A stretch of 62,670 nucleotides of DNA, taken from Solobacterium sp. Its GTDB lineage: Bacteria > Bacillota_I > Bacilli_A > Erysipelotrichales > Erysipelotrichaceae. The notes under the pieces are model-generated. The model saw only the letters and a list, made by a program, of their open reading frames with translations. It made no database searches and had not been told where the DNA came from. Each line of letters opens with the position of its first letter. Within the stretch, counting starts at the first letter, position 1. Both the position numbers and the translations under genes were made by a program. The DNA lies in contig JAFRJJ010000009.1 in assembly GCA_017432325.1 (NCBI GenBank), positions 1 to 62,670 of the forward strand. Direction: 5' to 3'. Shown piece after piece: positions 49,769-60,470 of this stretch.

Positions 49769-50799
49769 TGTCATTATCACAGTTGATCTCATGGTGTGTC
49801 GCAGCGATCACATTCGGCACCGTCATCATGTACGGATGCATCGGTGAGACAGTCAACCAGAAATCCGGCGGACTGAACCTCGGTGTTCCCGGCGTCATGC
49901 AGCTGGGAGGCATCTCAGCCCTCGCTGCCGCATTCATTTATGAAAAATCGGTCGGAACGCCTGTTCCGGTCGTTGGAATGATCATCACCCTGCTCGCATC
50001 GATGCTTGCGGCAGGTCTGGGCGGACTGCTCTACGCGTTCCTGACCGTAACGCTCAAGGTCAACCAGAACGTTACAGGTCTGACATTGACGATCTTCGGT
50101 ACCGGTGTGGCAAACTTCTTCGGAGGCAGTATGATGAAGCTCTCCGGAGGTGTCGGAACGATCTCGGTATCCGCTACATCCAGCGCCTTCCGCGCAAAGA
50201 TACCGTTCTTATCAACACGCTTCGGTACATTCGGTTCCATCTTCCTGTCCCATGGATGGATGGTCTATACGGCGATCATCATTGCGCTGATCGCGCAGTA
50301 TTTCCTGAGCAGGACAAGAACAGGTCTGAATCTCCGCGCTGTCGGTGAAAACCCGGCTACTGCCGATGCGGCAGGCATCAACGTTACGAAGTACAAGTAC
50401 CTCGCTTCCGTGATCGGTGCCGCCATCTGCGGTCTGGGCGGACTGTTCTATGTCATGGACTACATCCAGGGAACATGGGCAAACGACTCCGCCATTGAAG
50501 CGCTCGGCTGGCTTGCCGTGGCACTGGTCATCTTTACCAGCTGGAAGCCGAAAAATTCGATCTGGGGCGCCTACCTGTTCGGCCTGTGCTATTGGGCATA
50601 CATCTACATTCCTGCGGGCATCTCGAAATTTTTTGCCGCAAAGCTGAAGCTGACGAACCTGACATACATGCAGAATCTGTATAAGATGCTGCCGTATCTG
50701 GTAACGATCGTAGTATTGTGTGTCGTATCCAGACGGAGAAAGCGTGAAAATCAGGCTCCTGCATCGCTTGGAATCAGTTATTTCAGAGAAGAACGCTGA
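49768..50799 (+). CDS. Nucleoside ABC transporter permease 2
   Basis: A 343-residue permease matching YufQ/NupQ. It contains NQKSGGLNLGVPGVMQLGGISA, LKVNQNVTGLTLTIFGTGVANFFGG, and LRAVGENPATADAAGINVTKYKYLASVIGAAICGLGG. The partner permease is encoded just before it and both form the channel. The operon ends here at a terminator. Confidence 0.9.
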   Translation: MSLSQLISWCVAAITFGTVIMYGCIGETVNQKSGGLNLGVPGVMQLGGISALAAAFIYEKSVGTPVPVVGMIITLLASMLAAGLGGLLYAFLTVTLKVNQNVTGLTLTIFGTGVANFFGGSMMKLSGGVGTISVSATSSAFRAKIPFLSTRFGTFGSIFLSHGWMVYTAIIIALIAQYFLSRTRTGLNLRAVGENPATADAAGINVTKYKYLASVIGAAICGLGGLFYVMDYIQGTWANDSAIEALGWLAVALVIFTSWKPKNSIWGAYLFGLCYWAYIYIPAGISKFFAAKLKLTNLTYMQNLYKMLPYLVTIVVLCVVSRRRKRENQAPASLGISYFREER

Positions 50800-50810
50800 T
50801 CATAAACTCA

Positions 50811-50836
50811 AAGGAACCCGGCCGGGTTCCTTTTCT
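50811..50836 (+). terminator. Terminator of the nucleoside importer operon
   Basis: AAGGAACCC pairs with GGGTTCCTT around GGCC, followed by TTC and T-rich sequence. Confidence 0.85.
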
Positions 50837-50862
50837 TCTGTCTTTGGTTTGATCGTTCCTGC

Positions 50863-51894
50863 TCAGGAAACTGTAACCTCTCCGGCAAGGACGCGCTTGT
50901 AGTCAGCGAGGTTCTTTTCCAGCAGTGCGGGCGTATCCAGTCCGTACGGACATCTGGAAGCACACTGATAGCAGTGCAGGCAGTTTTCGATCTTCATCAT
51001 TTCAGCCTGGTTCTCTTCATTGAGCCATTTCGCGGACGGTGCCCTTCTCAGCAGCTGGATCATTCTTGCGCAGTTGTTGATCTGGATGCCTACAGGACAC
51101 GGCATGCAGTAACCGCATCCGCGGCAGAACTCTCCTGCCAGTTCCTTCTGTTCCGCCGCAATAAATTCTTTTATTTCGGGTGTCATCTGAATATCACGGT
51201 CCATCAGCGACAGCCATTCTTCCAGTTCACGCATTCTCTGGACGCCCCAGATGGGGATCAGGTTGTCAAACTGTGAAGCGAAGGCCATCGCTGCTTCAGC
51301 ATTGGTGATCAGGCCTCCTGCCAGGCTCTTCATGCCGATGAATCCCATGTTGTGTTCCCGGCACTTACGGATCAGTTCCAGTTCCTTTTCACCGGACAGA
51401 TAGCTGAACGGGAACTGAAGTGTTTCATACATTCCTGATTCGATTGCTTTTTCCGCCACTTCCAGGATATGCGCGGTAATGCCGATATGCCTGATCTTTC
51501 CTGCTGCTTTGAACTCGAGCATCGCTTCATACATCCCGGTCCCGTCACCCGGAAGGTAGCACTGCTGTGCCTGGTGGAACTGATAGATGTCGATATAATC
51601 TGTCTGAAGCTTCTGAAGTGAAGTCTCCAGTTCTTTCCGCAGTGTTTCCGGATCCTGCGCATGGCTCTTTGTGGCGATATACAGGTTCTCCCGTATACCG
51701 GCAAATGCATTTCCGAGTTTTTCTTCGGAATCCGTATATGCTCTGGCTGTGTCAAAGAAGCGCATGCCGCCCTCATATGCCCTGCGCAGGATGGATACTG
51801 CCGTGTCCATATCCACACGCTGCAGCGGAAGCGCACCGAAAGCGTTCTGAACAACGCTGATCCCGGTACTTCCCAGTGTGATCATCTGTACCAT
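50863..51894 (-). CDS. Aldo/keto reductase with 4Fe-4S ferredoxin domain
   Basis: A 343-residue oxidoreductase. The aldo/keto reductase barrel fills residues 1-270, with the catalytic Asp and Tyr in FFDTARAYTDSE, Lys in IATKSH and His in YQFHQAQ. Two cysteine clusters follow: CRGCGYCMPC (near 280) and CLHCYQCASRCPYG (near 315), typical of 4Fe-4S binding. Substrate unknown. GGAG lies 8 bases before the ATG at 51894; a longer frame upstream lacks a start signal. Confidence 0.87.
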   Translation of the reverse strand: MVQMITLGSTGISVVQNAFGALPLQRVDMDTAVSILRRAYEGGMRFFDTARAYTDSEEKLGNAFAGIRENLYIATKSHAQDPETLRKELETSLQKLQTDYIDIYQFHQAQQCYLPGDGTGMYEAMLEFKAAGKIRHIGITAHILEVAEKAIESGMYETLQFPFSYLSGEKELELIRKCREHNMGFIGMKSLAGGLITNAEAAMAFASQFDNLIPIWGVQRMRELEEWLSLMDRDIQMTPEIKEFIAAEQKELAGEFCRGCGYCMPCPVGIQINNCARMIQLLRRAPSAKWLNEENQAEMMKIENCLHCYQCASRCPYGLDTPALLEKNLADYKRVLAGEVTVS

Positions 51895-51952
51895 AAGATT
51901 CTCCTTTTTCTCCCGACTTCGTGTCAGGCACATTTCTTTGAAAACATTATAA

Positions 51953-53539
<1,587 letters not shown>

Positions 53540-53564
53540 GCCGGGACCTGACGACCTGAATGAA

Positions 53565-53607
53565 AACGGCCTGTACAGGCATTGTGACCTGTATCAGACC
53601 GTTTTTT
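53565..53607 (+). terminator. Terminator of the GH1 gene
   Basis: AACGG and TACAGG pair with CCTGTA and CCGTT, followed by T6. It overlaps the 3' end of lplA on the other strand. Confidence 0.75.
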
Positions 53608-54556
53608 CATCTTGTTTTCCGAGGGCATCCTGTACTGCCCGGTCGATCTCTTCCTTCCGGTAAGGAAGTCCCTTCAGTTTTTCGGCAAGAACCGGTGCAG
53701 TTTCAGTATCCATCGCGTCCGTAAACACTTCGGCATCCCTGATGAGACCTTCTTCCAATGACAGCCGGAGCGTGAACAGTCCGTACTCTGTCTTCAGGGA
53801 AAGTGTCTGGTCAAAAGCACGGAGCTTTCCGAAGATCCATGTCTCATCCGCATATGCCTCCGTCAGTTTCGCCAACTGTTCCCGGTTCACCGGCATATGA
53901 GCATCGTCAAACACCTCACATGGGTTCAGACTGAACACTTCCCGGAACGAAGACATCATCGCACCCCGCCATAAAGCAGGTGTAACATGACCGCACTCAG
54001 AAAGATTGACCACTCTTGACTCAACGCTGGCCACACCTTTGGCTGCCAGTTTCAGTTTTGAAGGTGTGAGATACTCCCGCATCTTCTCCATGTCCGTACC
54101 GATCAGAATACAGCCATGTCTGTAGGCAATATAACCGTTGTCATATGACGCGCAGCCGGAGAATTTTCTGCCGTTTACGGTCAGATCGTTCCGTCCGGTG
54201 AATTCCGCATTCAGTCCGAGCTTTTGGACTGTACTCAAGAGCACTTCATTCAGCAGCGCTTCATCCATGTCCTCTTTTCTGAACAGCAGCGTATAATTCT
54301 GGTTTCCGAGATCATGATAGACTGCACCGCCGCCTGATTTCCGCCTTGCAACATGACCGCCTTCATCAAGGATCTTCCCGGTATTGCACTCCTGCCATGC
54401 GTTCTGGTTTCTGCCGATCACGACAGTCCGGTCGTTCTGCCAGAGATACAGGATAACTTCATGAGGCCTGATCTCCTTCATCAGGAGTTCTTCCAGGGCC
54501 AGGTTCCGGTAAGGATCCGTTCCTTCCGTGATAAAGATCCTGCCGCTGCTGATCAT
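53594..54556 (-). CDS. lplA: Lipoate-protein ligase
   Basis: A 320-residue enzyme that activates free lipoate with ATP and attaches it to lipoyl-domain lysines. The core motifs are LYLWQNDRTVVIGRNQNAW, ARRKSGGGAVYHDLGNQNYTLLF, and the catalytic-lysine region NGRKFSGCASY. The accessory C-terminal domain is present. It overlaps lpdA by 4 bases at the end of the gcv operon, so it most likely lipoylates GcvH with salvaged lipoate. No lipoate synthase gene lies in the window. Confidence 0.92.
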   Translation of the reverse strand: MISSGRIFITEGTDPYRNLALEELLMKEIRPHEVILYLWQNDRTVVIGRNQNAWQECNTGKILDEGGHVARRKSGGGAVYHDLGNQNYTLLFRKEDMDEALLNEVLLSTVQKLGLNAEFTGRNDLTVNGRKFSGCASYDNGYIAYRHGCILIGTDMEKMREYLTPSKLKLAAKGVASVESRVVNLSECGHVTPALWRGAMMSSFREVFSLNPCEVFDDAHMPVNREQLAKLTEAYADETWIFGKLRAFDQTLSLKTEYGLFTLRLSLEEGLIRDAEVFTDAMDTETAPVLAEKLKGLPYRKEEIDRAVQDALGKQDEKTV

Positions 54557-55914
54557 TGTTTCTGAAGTTCCTGTGCTGCCGAGAGAAACAGCTGGGAAGC
54601 CGCTTCGCAGAAGGACGGATGCGGTCTGACTGCCGAAGCCAGCTGTCCGACGGTCAGCCCGTTTACGATCGCTGTCGTATATTCAGCGATCATATCGGAG
54701 GCTCTCTCGCACATCAGGTGTGCGCCGAGCAGTTTCCCGTCACGGTCATACACGATCTTGATGAACCCGCGCTCTGCTTCTGCGATCAGCGACCTGGCAT
54801 TCGCGCTCATAGTTGCTTTCTTCGAAAGCACATCGAGTCCTTTTTCTTTCGCCTCTTCCAGCGTCATTCCGACTGACGCGATCTCAGGTGAGGTATAGAC
54901 ACAGGCAGGAATGACCTTCGGATCCGTCTGAGGTGTCTGCCCCGCGATCAGCGCTGCAGCATACAGTGACTGTGCCTCTGCCGCATGAGCAAGCTTGATA
55001 CTGCCATGGATCACATCACCGACAGCCCATATCCCTTCCGCGGTCGTTCTGAACGAATCATCAACGATGATACCGCGGTCGGATTCCACCAGACCCGGAT
55101 CTTCAAACAGGTCTGTGAGATCCGCTTTCCTGCCGGTACATACCAGGATCAGGTCAGCCTGAACGGACTGTTCTTTTCCTTTCACACGGTAATGGCAGTT
55201 CAACGCTTCACCATCCTGTACGATCTCATATACTTCCGCACCGCACTGGACATTGATATTCCGCTTTTTCAGGATCGGCTGCAGACTGCGTCCGATCTCA
55301 CGGTCCATCAAAGGCAGCAGGTACGGCTGGTATTCCAGGACCGTTACTTCACTGCCCAGTTCCGCGAAGACCGAAGCCATTTCACAGCCGATCACACCGC
55401 CGCCGACGATCGTCAGCTTTCCGATGTGTTCAGGCAGGTCCGCAAAGAGCCTGTCGCTGTCGATCACACCAGGCAAGGTGATACCGCTGATCCTCAGTGC
55501 CGCAGGTACGGAACCGGAAGCGATCAGGATATTCTTTGTGCTGTATTCCGTATCTCCGCATACCACAGTATGACCGTTCCTGATCACCGCATGACCACTG
55601 ATCACTTTCACGCCTGCCGCAGCAAGCTGCTTTCCGATCCCCTCACGCAGTCCGGACACGATACTGTCCTTTTTCTCATACAGTCCGCTGACATTCAGCA
55701 GAGGTGTTCCTTCAAAAATTGGTGAAGTACGCATCTCCCGCAGCTGTTCCGTACTGTGCAGCAGTGCTTTGGTCGGGATACATCCCCTGTTCAGGCATGT
55801 CCCGCCCAGTTCTTTCTGTTCAAACAACGCAGTTTTCAGACCATGTCCCGCCGCATACAGCGCTGCCGGGTATCCGCCCGGTCCGCCGCCGATGACGATC
55901 AGATCATACTGCAT
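54553..55914 (-). CDS. lpdA: Dihydrolipoyl dehydrogenase
   Basis: A 453-residue flavoenzyme, the L-protein of glycine cleavage. FAD motif IGGGPGGYPAA at the N terminus, the redox pair in GGTCLNRGCIPTKALL, NAD motif IVGGGVIGCEMA, and the C-terminal active-site region RPHPSFCEA, where the catalytic dyad His is kept. No lipoyl domain is fused to it. It overlaps gcvPB by 11 bases. Its place in the operon suggests it mainly re-oxidises GcvH. Confidence 0.92.
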   Translation of the reverse strand: MQYDLIVIGGGPGGYPAALYAAGHGLKTALFEQKELGGTCLNRGCIPTKALLHSTEQLREMRTSPIFEGTPLLNVSGLYEKKDSIVSGLREGIGKQLAAAGVKVISGHAVIRNGHTVVCGDTEYSTKNILIASGSVPAALRISGITLPGVIDSDRLFADLPEHIGKLTIVGGGVIGCEMASVFAELGSEVTVLEYQPYLLPLMDREIGRSLQPILKKRNINVQCGAEVYEIVQDGEALNCHYRVKGKEQSVQADLILVCTGRKADLTDLFEDPGLVESDRGIIVDDSFRTTAEGIWAVGDVIHGSIKLAHAAEAQSLYAAALIAGQTPQTDPKVIPACVYTSPEIASVGMTLEEAKEKGLDVLSKKATMSANARSLIAEAERGFIKIVYDRDGKLLGAHLMCERASDMIAEYTTAIVNGLTVGQLASAVRPHPSFCEAASQLFLSAAQELQKQ

Positions 55915-57325
55915 CGTCTATGCCCTCCGTATTCCAGCGCAGTACAGGTTTTCTCGCAGCCTGTACTTCATCCGGTCTGCCGATCACGGTCTTCTCCGGT
56001 TTATGATGCATCGATTCCGGATCAGCGCATGCCTCTGCATAAACTTCGAGGAAGATATTCGCCGCTTCTTCAAGCGTCTGTCTGCTTTCAGTCTCAGTAG
56101 GTTCTGCCATCAGCGCTTCATGAACGATCAGAGGGAAATACATCGTCGGCGGATGGATGCCGCGGTCAAGCAGACCTTTGGCGATATCCAGCGCGCTGAA
56201 TCCCTTTTCTTTATGTTCTTCTTCAAGCGTCATGACAAATTCATGCATGCAGAAACCTGACTGCGCCATCGTATATGTACCGCTCAGGAGGCTCTTGAGA
56301 TAGTTTGCGTTCAGCACAGCCATCTTCGCTGCTTCCGGGATCCCCTCTTTGCCAAGGAAAAGGATATAAGCCAGTGCTTTGACTACGACCAGGAAGTTTC
56401 CGTGGAAGCTTCTGACCTTGCCGGCAGAGTGCTCAGTCTTGTCCATATCATACGGCAGGTATTCCTGCAGGAATGCTTTACAGCCGACTGCGCCGGCACC
56501 GGGGCCGCCGCCTCCGTGCGGGGTGGAGAATGTCTTGTGCAGATTCAGGTGGATGCAGTCGAAGCCCATGTCACCGGGACGTACAATACCCATGACCGGG
56601 TTCATATTCGCACCGTCATAGTAGCAGAGTCCGCCTGCCTCATGCACGATCTTTGTGATCTCGCAGATATTCCTGTCAAACAGGCCGAGTGTATTCGGAT
56701 TAGTAAGCATCAGGCCGGCAGTTTCATCATCAGCCGCGGCTTTCAGCGCTTCCAGATCGACATATCCGTCCGGTGTCGAAGGGATACTGATGACCTGGAA
56801 ACCGTTCATCGTACCTGTCGCCGGATTGGTTCCGTGTGAGCTGTCGGGTACGATCACTTTAGTGCGCTTCGTATCGCCGCGCATTTCATGATATTTCTTG
56901 ATCAGCATCATGCCGGTGAATTCACCGTGGGCACCGGCTGCGGGAGCCAGTGTCATGGCATCCATGCCGGTGATCTCGCACAGGTACTGCGCGCACAGAT
57001 CCAGTACTTTCCGGCATCCCTGCACCGTATCCAGCGGCTGCAGCGGATGGATATCCGTAAAGCCTTCCAGTCCGGCGCATACTTCGTTGATCTTCGGATT
57101 GTATTTCATCGTGCAGCTGCCAAGCGGGTAGAATCCGTCATTGACACCGTAAGCACGGCGTTCCAATGCTGAGTAATGACGGCTCAGCTCATTCTCGCTG
57201 ATCTCGGGAAGCTCTGCTTCCTTCTCACGCAGATAAGATGAATCGAGTGTATATTCTTCCACATCACATGACGGAATATAGCATCCGCCTGTTCCCGGAA
57301 CAGACTTTTCAAACAGGAGCTTCAT
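55904..57325 (-). CDS. gcvPB: Glycine dehydrogenase (decarboxylating) subunit 2
   Basis: A 473-residue PLP enzyme, C-terminal half of P-protein. The PLP lysine is in HLNLHKTFSTPHGGGGPG. GSCTMKYNPKINE and HGTNPATGTMNGF are typical. AAGGAGG lies 7 bases before the ATG at 57325, which overlaps the gcvPA stop codon by 4 bases; the longer frame has no start signal. Confidence 0.94.
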   Translation of the reverse strand: MKLLFEKSVPGTGGCYIPSCDVEEYTLDSSYLREKEAELPEISENELSRHYSALERRAYGVNDGFYPLGSCTMKYNPKINEVCAGLEGFTDIHPLQPLDTVQGCRKVLDLCAQYLCEITGMDAMTLAPAAGAHGEFTGMMLIKKYHEMRGDTKRTKVIVPDSSHGTNPATGTMNGFQVISIPSTPDGYVDLEALKAAADDETAGLMLTNPNTLGLFDRNICEITKIVHEAGGLCYYDGANMNPVMGIVRPGDMGFDCIHLNLHKTFSTPHGGGGPGAGAVGCKAFLQEYLPYDMDKTEHSAGKVRSFHGNFLVVVKALAYILFLGKEGIPEAAKMAVLNANYLKSLLSGTYTMAQSGFCMHEFVMTLEEEHKEKGFSALDIAKGLLDRGIHPPTMYFPLIVHEALMAEPTETESRQTLEEAANIFLEVYAEACADPESMHHKPEKTVIGRPDEVQAARKPVLRWNTEGIDDAV

Positions 57326-58638
57326 GCCAGTTCCTCCTTCAGGATGGAGATCATCCTGTCGATCTCTTCCTTCGTATTGCATTCGGTCGCACACCAGAGG
57401 ATCGATCCGTCCGGCAGTTCAAGACCGCCGAGGATATCGTGTTTGTCCAGCACAGCATTGACCTGTGCGGCAGGATACGGACTTTCGGTCACAAACTCAT
57501 GGAAAAACTCGCCTTCATACTTCCGTGCGAATCCTGCTTCTTCAAGCTTCTTCTGCAGATAGTGTGCTTTGGAAACACACTGTGAAGCAGCTTCACGGAT
57601 CCCTTTTCTGCCCATGGCAGCCATGTATACGGCAGCTCTCAGCGCGCAGAGCGCTTCATTCGAGCAGATATTGCTGGACGCCTTTTCACGGCGGATATGC
57701 TGTTCGCGTGCCTGCAGTGTCAGGACGTATGCCTTGTTTCCGCGGTCGTCTGTTGTTTCACCGACGATCCTGCCGGGAAGCTTGCGCATCATTTCCTTTG
57801 TTGCGGCCATGAAGCCGAGATACGGTCCTCCGTATGACAACGGCATGCCCAGGGGCTGTCCTTCGCCGACCGCAATATCCGCGCCGTATTCACGCGGTGT
57901 CTTCAGAATGGCTGCGGCGATCGGATGAACGCTCATGATCAGCTTTGCTTTCGCATTGTGCGTAACTTCGGCGATCTCTTCCGCATGTTCCAGGCATCCG
58001 TAATAATTCGGATTCTGGATCAGCACAGCTGCTGTTTCGGCATTCATGAGGTCTTTCAGCGCCGTAATATCCGTAACGCCTTCGGAAGCGGGAACCATGA
58101 CGACCTTCGTACCTGATGCCCAGCAGTATGTCTTCACCACTGCGATGATCTCCGGATCAGCTGCTTCCGAAACCAGGACCGTATTCCTTCTGCGGTCCCT
58201 GCACATGGCAGCAGCTTCTGCTGCCGCGGTAGCGCCGTCATATACCGTCGCGTTGGACACGTCCATTCCCGTCAGTTCGCAGATCATTGTCTGATATTCA
58301 AAGATCGACTGCAGGATGCCCTGCGAGATCTCAGGCTGATACGGCGTATAGGCCGTCAGGAAGGTCTCTTTGGAAGCGACCTGATCGACGATCGCCGGGA
58401 TGTAGTGACGGTACGCACCGGCACCGCGGAAGATCACCGGATATACCTTGTTTTCCGCGGACAGCTGTCTCATGAACTTCCGGACCTGCATTTCCGCCTT
58501 TCCTTCCGGAAGGCTCAGCGGTTCCTTCAGGATCAGATCAGCCGGGACATCATGATACAGTTCCATCAGATCCGATGTCCCGATCTTTTCAAGCATGAGC
58601 TTTCTGTCCGTATCATTTACAGACAAATAGTTTCCCAT
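57322..58638 (-). CDS. gcvPA: Glycine dehydrogenase (decarboxylating) subunit 1
   Basis: A 438-residue protein, N-terminal half of P-protein. Characteristic segments are RGAGAYRHYIPAIVDQVASKETFLTAYTPYQPEISQGILQ, GQPLGMPLSYGGPYLGFMA and NICSNEAL. With gcvPB it forms the heterotetrameric decarboxylase that starts glycine cleavage. Its start codon overlaps the gcvH stop codon (TAATG). Confidence 0.94.
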   Translation of the reverse strand: MGNYLSVNDTDRKLMLEKIGTSDLMELYHDVPADLILKEPLSLPEGKAEMQVRKFMRQLSAENKVYPVIFRGAGAYRHYIPAIVDQVASKETFLTAYTPYQPEISQGILQSIFEYQTMICELTGMDVSNATVYDGATAAAEAAAMCRDRRRNTVLVSEAADPEIIAVVKTYCWASGTKVVMVPASEGVTDITALKDLMNAETAAVLIQNPNYYGCLEHAEEIAEVTHNAKAKLIMSVHPIAAAILKTPREYGADIAVGEGQPLGMPLSYGGPYLGFMAATKEMMRKLPGRIVGETTDDRGNKAYVLTLQAREQHIRREKASSNICSNEALCALRAAVYMAAMGRKGIREAASQCVSKAHYLQKKLEEAGFARKYEGEFFHEFVTESPYPAAQVNAVLDKHDILGGLELPDGSILWCATECNTKEEIDRMISILKEELA

Positions 58639-59018
58639 TATTTCGCTTCCTTCTCACACAGCGCAGCGTATTCCTCCGCGCTCAGCAGTCCTTCTTCTTC
58701 ACCTTCAGCCTCAAAACGGCAGATCCATGCGCCGTACGGATCTTCATTCAGCTTCTGCGGAGCATCTTCCAGTTCCCCGTTTACTTCCGTTACGGTTCCG
58801 CTCAGCGGTGCCATGATGTCGGAGACGGCCTTGACGCTCTCAACGTCACAGAATGCTTCTCCTGCTGTCATTGCGTCGCCTTCCATCGGAAGGTTGATGT
58901 AAACAAGGCTTCCGAGCTGGTCCTGTGCATAGTCGGTGATTCCCATCAGATATGTTCCATTGTCTTCTTTGACCCATTCATGGGTAGCTGTGTACTTCAG
59001 TTCTGCAGGTGTTTTCAT
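58638..59018 (-). CDS. gcvH: Glycine cleavage system H protein
   Basis: A 126-residue lipoyl carrier. The lipoylated lysine is in ESVKAVSDIMAPLSG. The start MKTPAELKYTATHEWVKEDNG is typical. It shuttles the aminomethyl group from P- to T-protein and electrons to LpdA. Confidence 0.95.
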   Translation of the reverse strand: MKTPAELKYTATHEWVKEDNGTYLMGITDYAQDQLGSLVYINLPMEGDAMTAGEAFCDVESVKAVSDIMAPLSGTVTEVNGELEDAPQKLNEDPYGAWICRFEAEGEEEGLLSAEEYAALCEKEAK

Positions 59019-59022
59019 ATGA

Positions 59023-60108
59023 TTATTCTCCCCTTTTATAAAACGGCAGTTCCGTTACTTCACAAGCTGTTTCTCTGCCCCTGACCAGTACGGTAAGGGG
59101 TGTTCCTGTTTCGGCAAAAGACTTGTCAATCAGTGCCATCGCATAAGCGCCTTTCAGATACGGAAGGAATGTTCCGGAGGTCGTATGTCCGATCAGCTTC
59201 CCGTCCTTCAGTACATCCATATGCTCACGGATGATCCCGCGGCCGGTCACTTTCAGTCCGACCCTGGTGATCTCCGGCTCTCCTTTTTCTTCCATCGCTT
59301 TCTTTCCGATGAATTCTTCTTTATCCATTTTGACGGCAAAACCAAGTCCGGTCTCCAGCGGTGTGATCGTTTCGTCCATCTCATGACCGTACAGCGGCAT
59401 AGCGGCTTCCAGACGCAGCGTATCCCTTGCGCCGAGTCCGCACGGAAGCAGACCGACATCTTTGCCTGCTTCCATCAGCATATTCCAGAGCTGTACGCCC
59501 TTTTCTGCCGGGCAGTAGATCTCATAGCCGAATTCACCGGTATAGCCGGTCTGGGAAACAAGGCAGCAGATTCCGCCGACATCGACATTTTCTTTGAATG
59601 AATAGTATTTCTTCGGCAGTGTATCCAGGTCCGTCAGTTTTTCCATCACCCGGTCGGACAGCGGACCCTGCAGCGCGACCTGTGCCACTTCATCGGAAAT
59701 GTCCTTCAGCGTGACATTGCCGGATACATTCTGCTTCATCCATTCATAGTCTTTGTCCTTGTTTGACGCGTTCACGACGATCAGGTACTTTGTTTCACCC
59801 ATCTTGTAGACAAGCAGGTCGTCCACGACGCCTCCGTTTTCATAGCACATCGGGCTGTAACGGACCTTGCCGGTCTTCATGACCGTGTAGTCGTTTGTCA
59901 GAAGATGGTTCAGGTTCTTTACAGCATCTTCTCCCTCCAGCATGATCTCACCCATGTGCGAAACATCGAACAGACCGGCTTTCTCACGGACAGCCATGTG
60001 CTCTTCCAGGATATCCGTATACTGTACAGGCATCAGAAAACCTGCAAACGGGACGATCCGGGCATTCAGCGCGGTATGACAGTCATACAGAACCGTTTTC
60101 TTTTCCAT
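59023..60108 (-). CDS. gcvT: Aminomethyltransferase (glycine cleavage T protein)
   Basis: A 361-residue folate-dependent enzyme that releases ammonia and forms methylene-THF. Motifs include FDVSHMGEIMLEG, NASNKDKDYEWM, QTGYTGEFGYEIYCP and LGARDTLRLEAAMPLYGHEM. GGAG precedes the ATG. It is the first gene after the glycine riboswitch and terminator. Confidence 0.95.
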   Translation of the reverse strand: MEKKTVLYDCHTALNARIVPFAGFLMPVQYTDILEEHMAVREKAGLFDVSHMGEIMLEGEDAVKNLNHLLTNDYTVMKTGKVRYSPMCYENGGVVDDLLVYKMGETKYLIVVNASNKDKDYEWMKQNVSGNVTLKDISDEVAQVALQGPLSDRVMEKLTDLDTLPKKYYSFKENVDVGGICCLVSQTGYTGEFGYEIYCPAEKGVQLWNMLMEAGKDVGLLPCGLGARDTLRLEAAMPLYGHEMDETITPLETGLGFAVKMDKEEFIGKKAMEEKGEPEITRVGLKVTGRGIIREHMDVLKDGKLIGHTTSGTFLPYLKGAYAMALIDKSFAETGTPLTVLVRGRETACEVTELPFYKRGE

Positions 60109-60130
60109 AGATTACACTCCTTCGTAACAG

Positions 60131-60160
60131 AATAAAGCGCACAAAGAAACCTTTGCGCGC
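60131..60160 (-). terminator. Riboswitch-controlled terminator before gcvT
   Basis: On the minus strand GCGC-CAAAG pairs with CTTTG-GCGC, followed by TTTATTCT. It lies right after the second glycine aptamer and is the likely off-state structure. Confidence 0.75.
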
Positions 60161-60318
60161 TCCGTTTGTTTGACCTGAAAGATTCTCCCTTTACGGGATT
60201 GCATCGTCGGTGCTGAAATATTCGGCTTTCCGGAGATTCGTCCGGATGCAGTCCTTTTGCCTGAAAGTTTTTATCGCAATGATCTTCTTCGGCGCCGCTG
60301 TGCGGTCTCTTCTGCATC
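60157..60318 (-). promoter_or_regulatory. Tandem glycine riboswitch
   Basis: Two aptamers on the minus strand. The first (60245-60318) reads GCAGAAGAGACCG, GCGCCGAAGAAG and CAGGCAAAAGGACTGC. The second (60157-60240) reads CTCCGGAAAG, AGCACCGACGATGCAA and CAGGTCAAACAAACGGAG. Each has the signature internal loops and ends in a P1 closing strand. Glycine binding should turn on gcvT-H-PA-PB-lpdA-lplA. Confidence 0.93.
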
Positions 60319-60455
60319 CATCTTCCGAGATGATTCAGTTTTCCTGTGGCTTTATTACCCTAAAGCAGTTTTATCACGAACACCGCAAAATTACAATCAT
60401 CAGCGTTGAAAGCAGTGACTTCAGTAACAGACACGGTCCTGTTGCGGAGCAGCTG

Positions 60456-60464
60456 TGATATACT
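60456..60464 (+). promoter_or_regulatory. Extended -10 box 6 bases before the PK-like start
   Basis: TGA-TATACT ends 6 bases before the ATG at 60471 and no ribosome binding site is present. Confidence 0.55.
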
Positions 60465-60470
60465 GCATTC

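Noticed and set aside
60109..60470. A small gene between gcvT and the PK-like gene
   Set aside because: The whole stretch is explained by the tandem glycine riboswitch, its terminator and promoter sequence; short frames there lack start signals.
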